Shown here piece by piece: positions 12,399 through 14,021 of a stretch of 14,021 bases of DNA. Under the pieces are notes generated by a model that was given only the letters and a program-made list of their open reading frames with translations, had not been told where the DNA came from and did not search any database. The stretch's first letter is position 1. Each line of letters opens with the position of its first letter. Made by a program: the position numbers and the translations under genes. Source of the DNA: SM23-73-3 sp965369445 (lineage in GTDB: Bacteria; Zixibacteria; MSB-5A5; SM1-73); NCBI GenBank assembly GCA_965369445.1, contig CBDUQU010000080.1:1-14021 (forward strand), read 5' to 3'.

Positions 12399-14021
12399 AT
12401 GAGTCTGAAGAGAATCCTAACGTCGTTTCTTTCAAACAAGCTTTTTGCTTTTATAGTCATTTCCTCACTTGCCCTGATTGCCGCCACGGTCGCATGTTAC
12501 TTTGTATTTCCGCCCGGATACGAAATCGAAGACCGCCAAGCAGGAGCGACTATCTTAGCTATTTTAGTTGGTATATTCGTTTTGTTCTTCGCATCAACAC
12601 AGATTATCTACTCGGTAAATGACATACCCACCGAGCTGCTGCGCAAACACGCTTTGAAAACGAAGGAATCGGTTTCCCTCGTCATCTATTTCTTCATCGC
12701 GATATTAAGTTGTGGATTTGTCGAAGTGGTGCACCCAATTGTTTACACACAGTATGTGTCGTTCTCCGTTTTATTGTTGTCTTTATTGGTCGTAACGTTC
12801 TTTTTTTTCTGGCTTAATAAGAGAATCACGGCCCAAGAAATCATAAGGCAAATAAAACTCGAAACGGACAAAGTTCTAACTAAAATCAACCAATTGGAAA
12901 AAACCTACGCTCCAGAATTCTCAAGTTTCCATGAATTCATTAGAAAGAGCAAGAGCAAATTTCGATATGAAACAACATACTGCGTCAAAGACCAGCTATC
13001 GGACAGTAAAGAGCCATCTTTCTCAGTATTCGCAAAAGAGCAGAAAGACACGAACATCGGCAAAATCAAAGTACAGAAGATAGAGAAGAAGTTGTCGAAA
13101 ATCATCTCTGATCCTCATCTGAAGATAGTCTTCGAGGTAGAACCGACTTTACCCATTCCCAAGAAAGACCCAGATGAAAATCTCGTACACAATTATCGGT
13201 TGCTGACCCTCGTTTTCGAGGAGAGCGACACATCCAGGCAAGTGGACTATGAAACGGCTCAGAAGCAGTTTGTGCAAAGACTAAAGGGCGTTACGCCAGG
13301 CACGGCAGGAAATGGAGAGAGAGGGAATGTCTCGGGAGAAGTCAAAAGAATTCTCAAAGAATTCGGAACAGGTCTCGAGGCTTATTTTCAGCAAAAGGAC
13401 TATAACAAGTGGCAAGACAGAGTGCAAAACACCCTCAACGACTTAAAGACCATGTTCCTGTACAATCTGAGGAATGAACAAGATGTTACGCCTCTTTGCT
13501 CAGCAATGAAAGAAATAGTCGGTGATCAATTATTTGATTTGAAACCCGACGTTTTTCTGCACGTCAGGTATAATGTTTTCAGAAGCATTCTTGAGATGTT
13601 TAAGGAGATAAACAAAACCTCGCTGAGAAAAGACGATGTCCGTTTGTTTGATAATATGCTAGGTCTGTTTTACAGACTCGCATCTACTGCTGCAGAATGC
13701 CGGAATCCGTTGATTTATGACGAAGTCTTGGAGGCAATAAGGGACTTTCATTTTCGTTTTGTTACCACAGCCCCACATGCCTACAATTCCCTTGTTAAGA
13801 TCCTTGTTCTGAACATAAGTGAATTAACCACTTCCATCCTACGAGGACACTTCCAGACCGAACAGGACCTTGTTCAGTTAGACAAATTCTACAAACCAAT
13901 CTTCGAAAGAGGCGTCGACAAAGCCTTCGAGGTTGTTAGAGACTATTTGAATTGGTACAATGAGGACAAATTGCACCACCAAATCTATCTGAAAGAGCAA
14001 ACCCAATTCCTTATCGACTTC
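12399..14021 (+). CDS. Unidentified four-helix membrane protein with a large soluble domain, C-terminus beyond the window
   Basis: An uninterrupted frame of 541 codons runs from an ATG at 12399 to the window end without a stop. Four hydrophobic helices lie at about 13-37, 49-70, 91-112 and 117-139. A charged, helical stretch (about 141-170) and a large hydrophilic, mostly helical region rich in Lys, Glu and Phe follow. I do not recognise a family. The arrangement of helix pairs with a loop such as SVNDIPTELLRKH (72-84) loosely recalls DUF2254 membrane proteins, but without a convincing motif. GAGG is only two bases before the ATG, so translation may be weak, or coupled to upstream transcription from pcm, whose stop is 116 bases away. 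Base composition differs from its neighbour: a 60-base sample (13081-13140) is 40% G+C against 62% in pcm (11881-11940), which hints at a different origin. Confidence 0.75.
   Translation, partial: MSLKRILTSFLSNKLFAFIVISSLALIAATVACYFVFPPGYEIEDRQAGATILAILVGIFVLFFASTQIIYSVNDIPTELLRKHALKTKESVSLVIYFFIAILSCGFVEVVHPIVYTQYVSFSVLLLSLLVVTFFFFWLNKRITAQEIIRQIKLETDKVLTKINQLEKTYAPEFSSFHEFIRKSKSKFRYETTYCVKDQLSDSKEPSFSVFAKEQKDTNIGKIKVQKIEKKLSKIISDPHLKIVFEVEPTLPIPKKDPDENLVHNYRLLTLVFEESDTSRQVDYETAQKQFVQRLKGVTPGTAGNGERGNVSGEVKRILKEFGTGLEAYFQQKDYNKWQDRVQNTLNDLKTMFLYNLRNEQDVTPLCSAMKEIVGDQLFDLKPDVFLHVRYNVFRSILEMFKEINKTSLRKDDVRLFDNMLGLFYRLASTAAECRNPLIYDEVLEAIRDFHFRFVTTAPHAYNSLVKILVLNISELTTSILRGHFQTEQDLVQLDKFYKPIFERGVDKAFEVVRDYLNWYNEDKLHHQIYLKEQTQFLIDF

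Noticed and set aside
12905..13105. Minus-strand open frame of 66 codons at the right end
   Set aside because: It is antisense within the long open frame 12399-14021 and has no features of its own.

Overview
The window reads as chromosomal DNA of a free-living Gram-negative bacterium. I infer a member or relative of the FCB group, possibly candidate phylum Zixibacteria. The main clue is the large secreted cysteine peptidase, which ends in two dockerin-like repeats of the GDANGD...VVFLVNYLY style, a tail I associate with that group. A DUF3098-like small membrane protein and a lipobox-bearing methyltransferase fit a diderm of this kind. No marker gene here fixes the taxonomy. There is no sign of phage, insertion sequences or CRISPR.

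Layout: positions 1-11203 are read entirely from the minus strand and 11533-14021 from the plus strand, so the two blocks diverge around 11204-11532. From left to right: the N-terminal 281 residues of a delta-1-pyrroline-5-carboxylate dehydrogenase (pruA, cut by the window start) with a near-consensus promoter and a leader of about 260 bases; a structured repeat element; a monofunctional haem catalase (katA); methionine sulfoxide reductase A (msrA, TTG start); a tRNA-Val/tRNA-Asp pair with a long hairpin beyond it; a 92-residue two-helix membrane protein; a two-gene polysaccharide unit (GT4 glycosyltransferase overlapping a polyprenyl-phosphate sugar-phosphate transferase by ATGA); a strong intrinsic terminator; and a 1228-residue gingipain-family peptidase with a signal peptide and C-terminal dockerin. 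On the plus strand are a protein-L-isoaspartate methyltransferase with a lipoprotein signal (pcm) and a four-helix membrane protein of unknown function that runs off the window end.

Functionally, katA and msrA deal with peroxide and oxidised methionine, and pcm deals with isomerised aspartate, so three damage-control genes lie in one neighbourhood, though in separate transcription units. The glycosyltransferase pair would start a lipid-linked surface glycan and add a sugar to it. The peptidase is a secreted, possibly scaffold-anchored, protease.

The most unusual points are the predicted export of the isoaspartate methyltransferase, the gingipain-dockerin fusion, a repeat family that supplies the 3' end of msrA, and the unidentified membrane protein at the right edge. 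Gene-free stretches over 300 bases (844-1327, 3542-3879, 7169-7516, 11204-11532) contain promoters, hairpins and repeats that are listed individually. I saw no additional gene in them.
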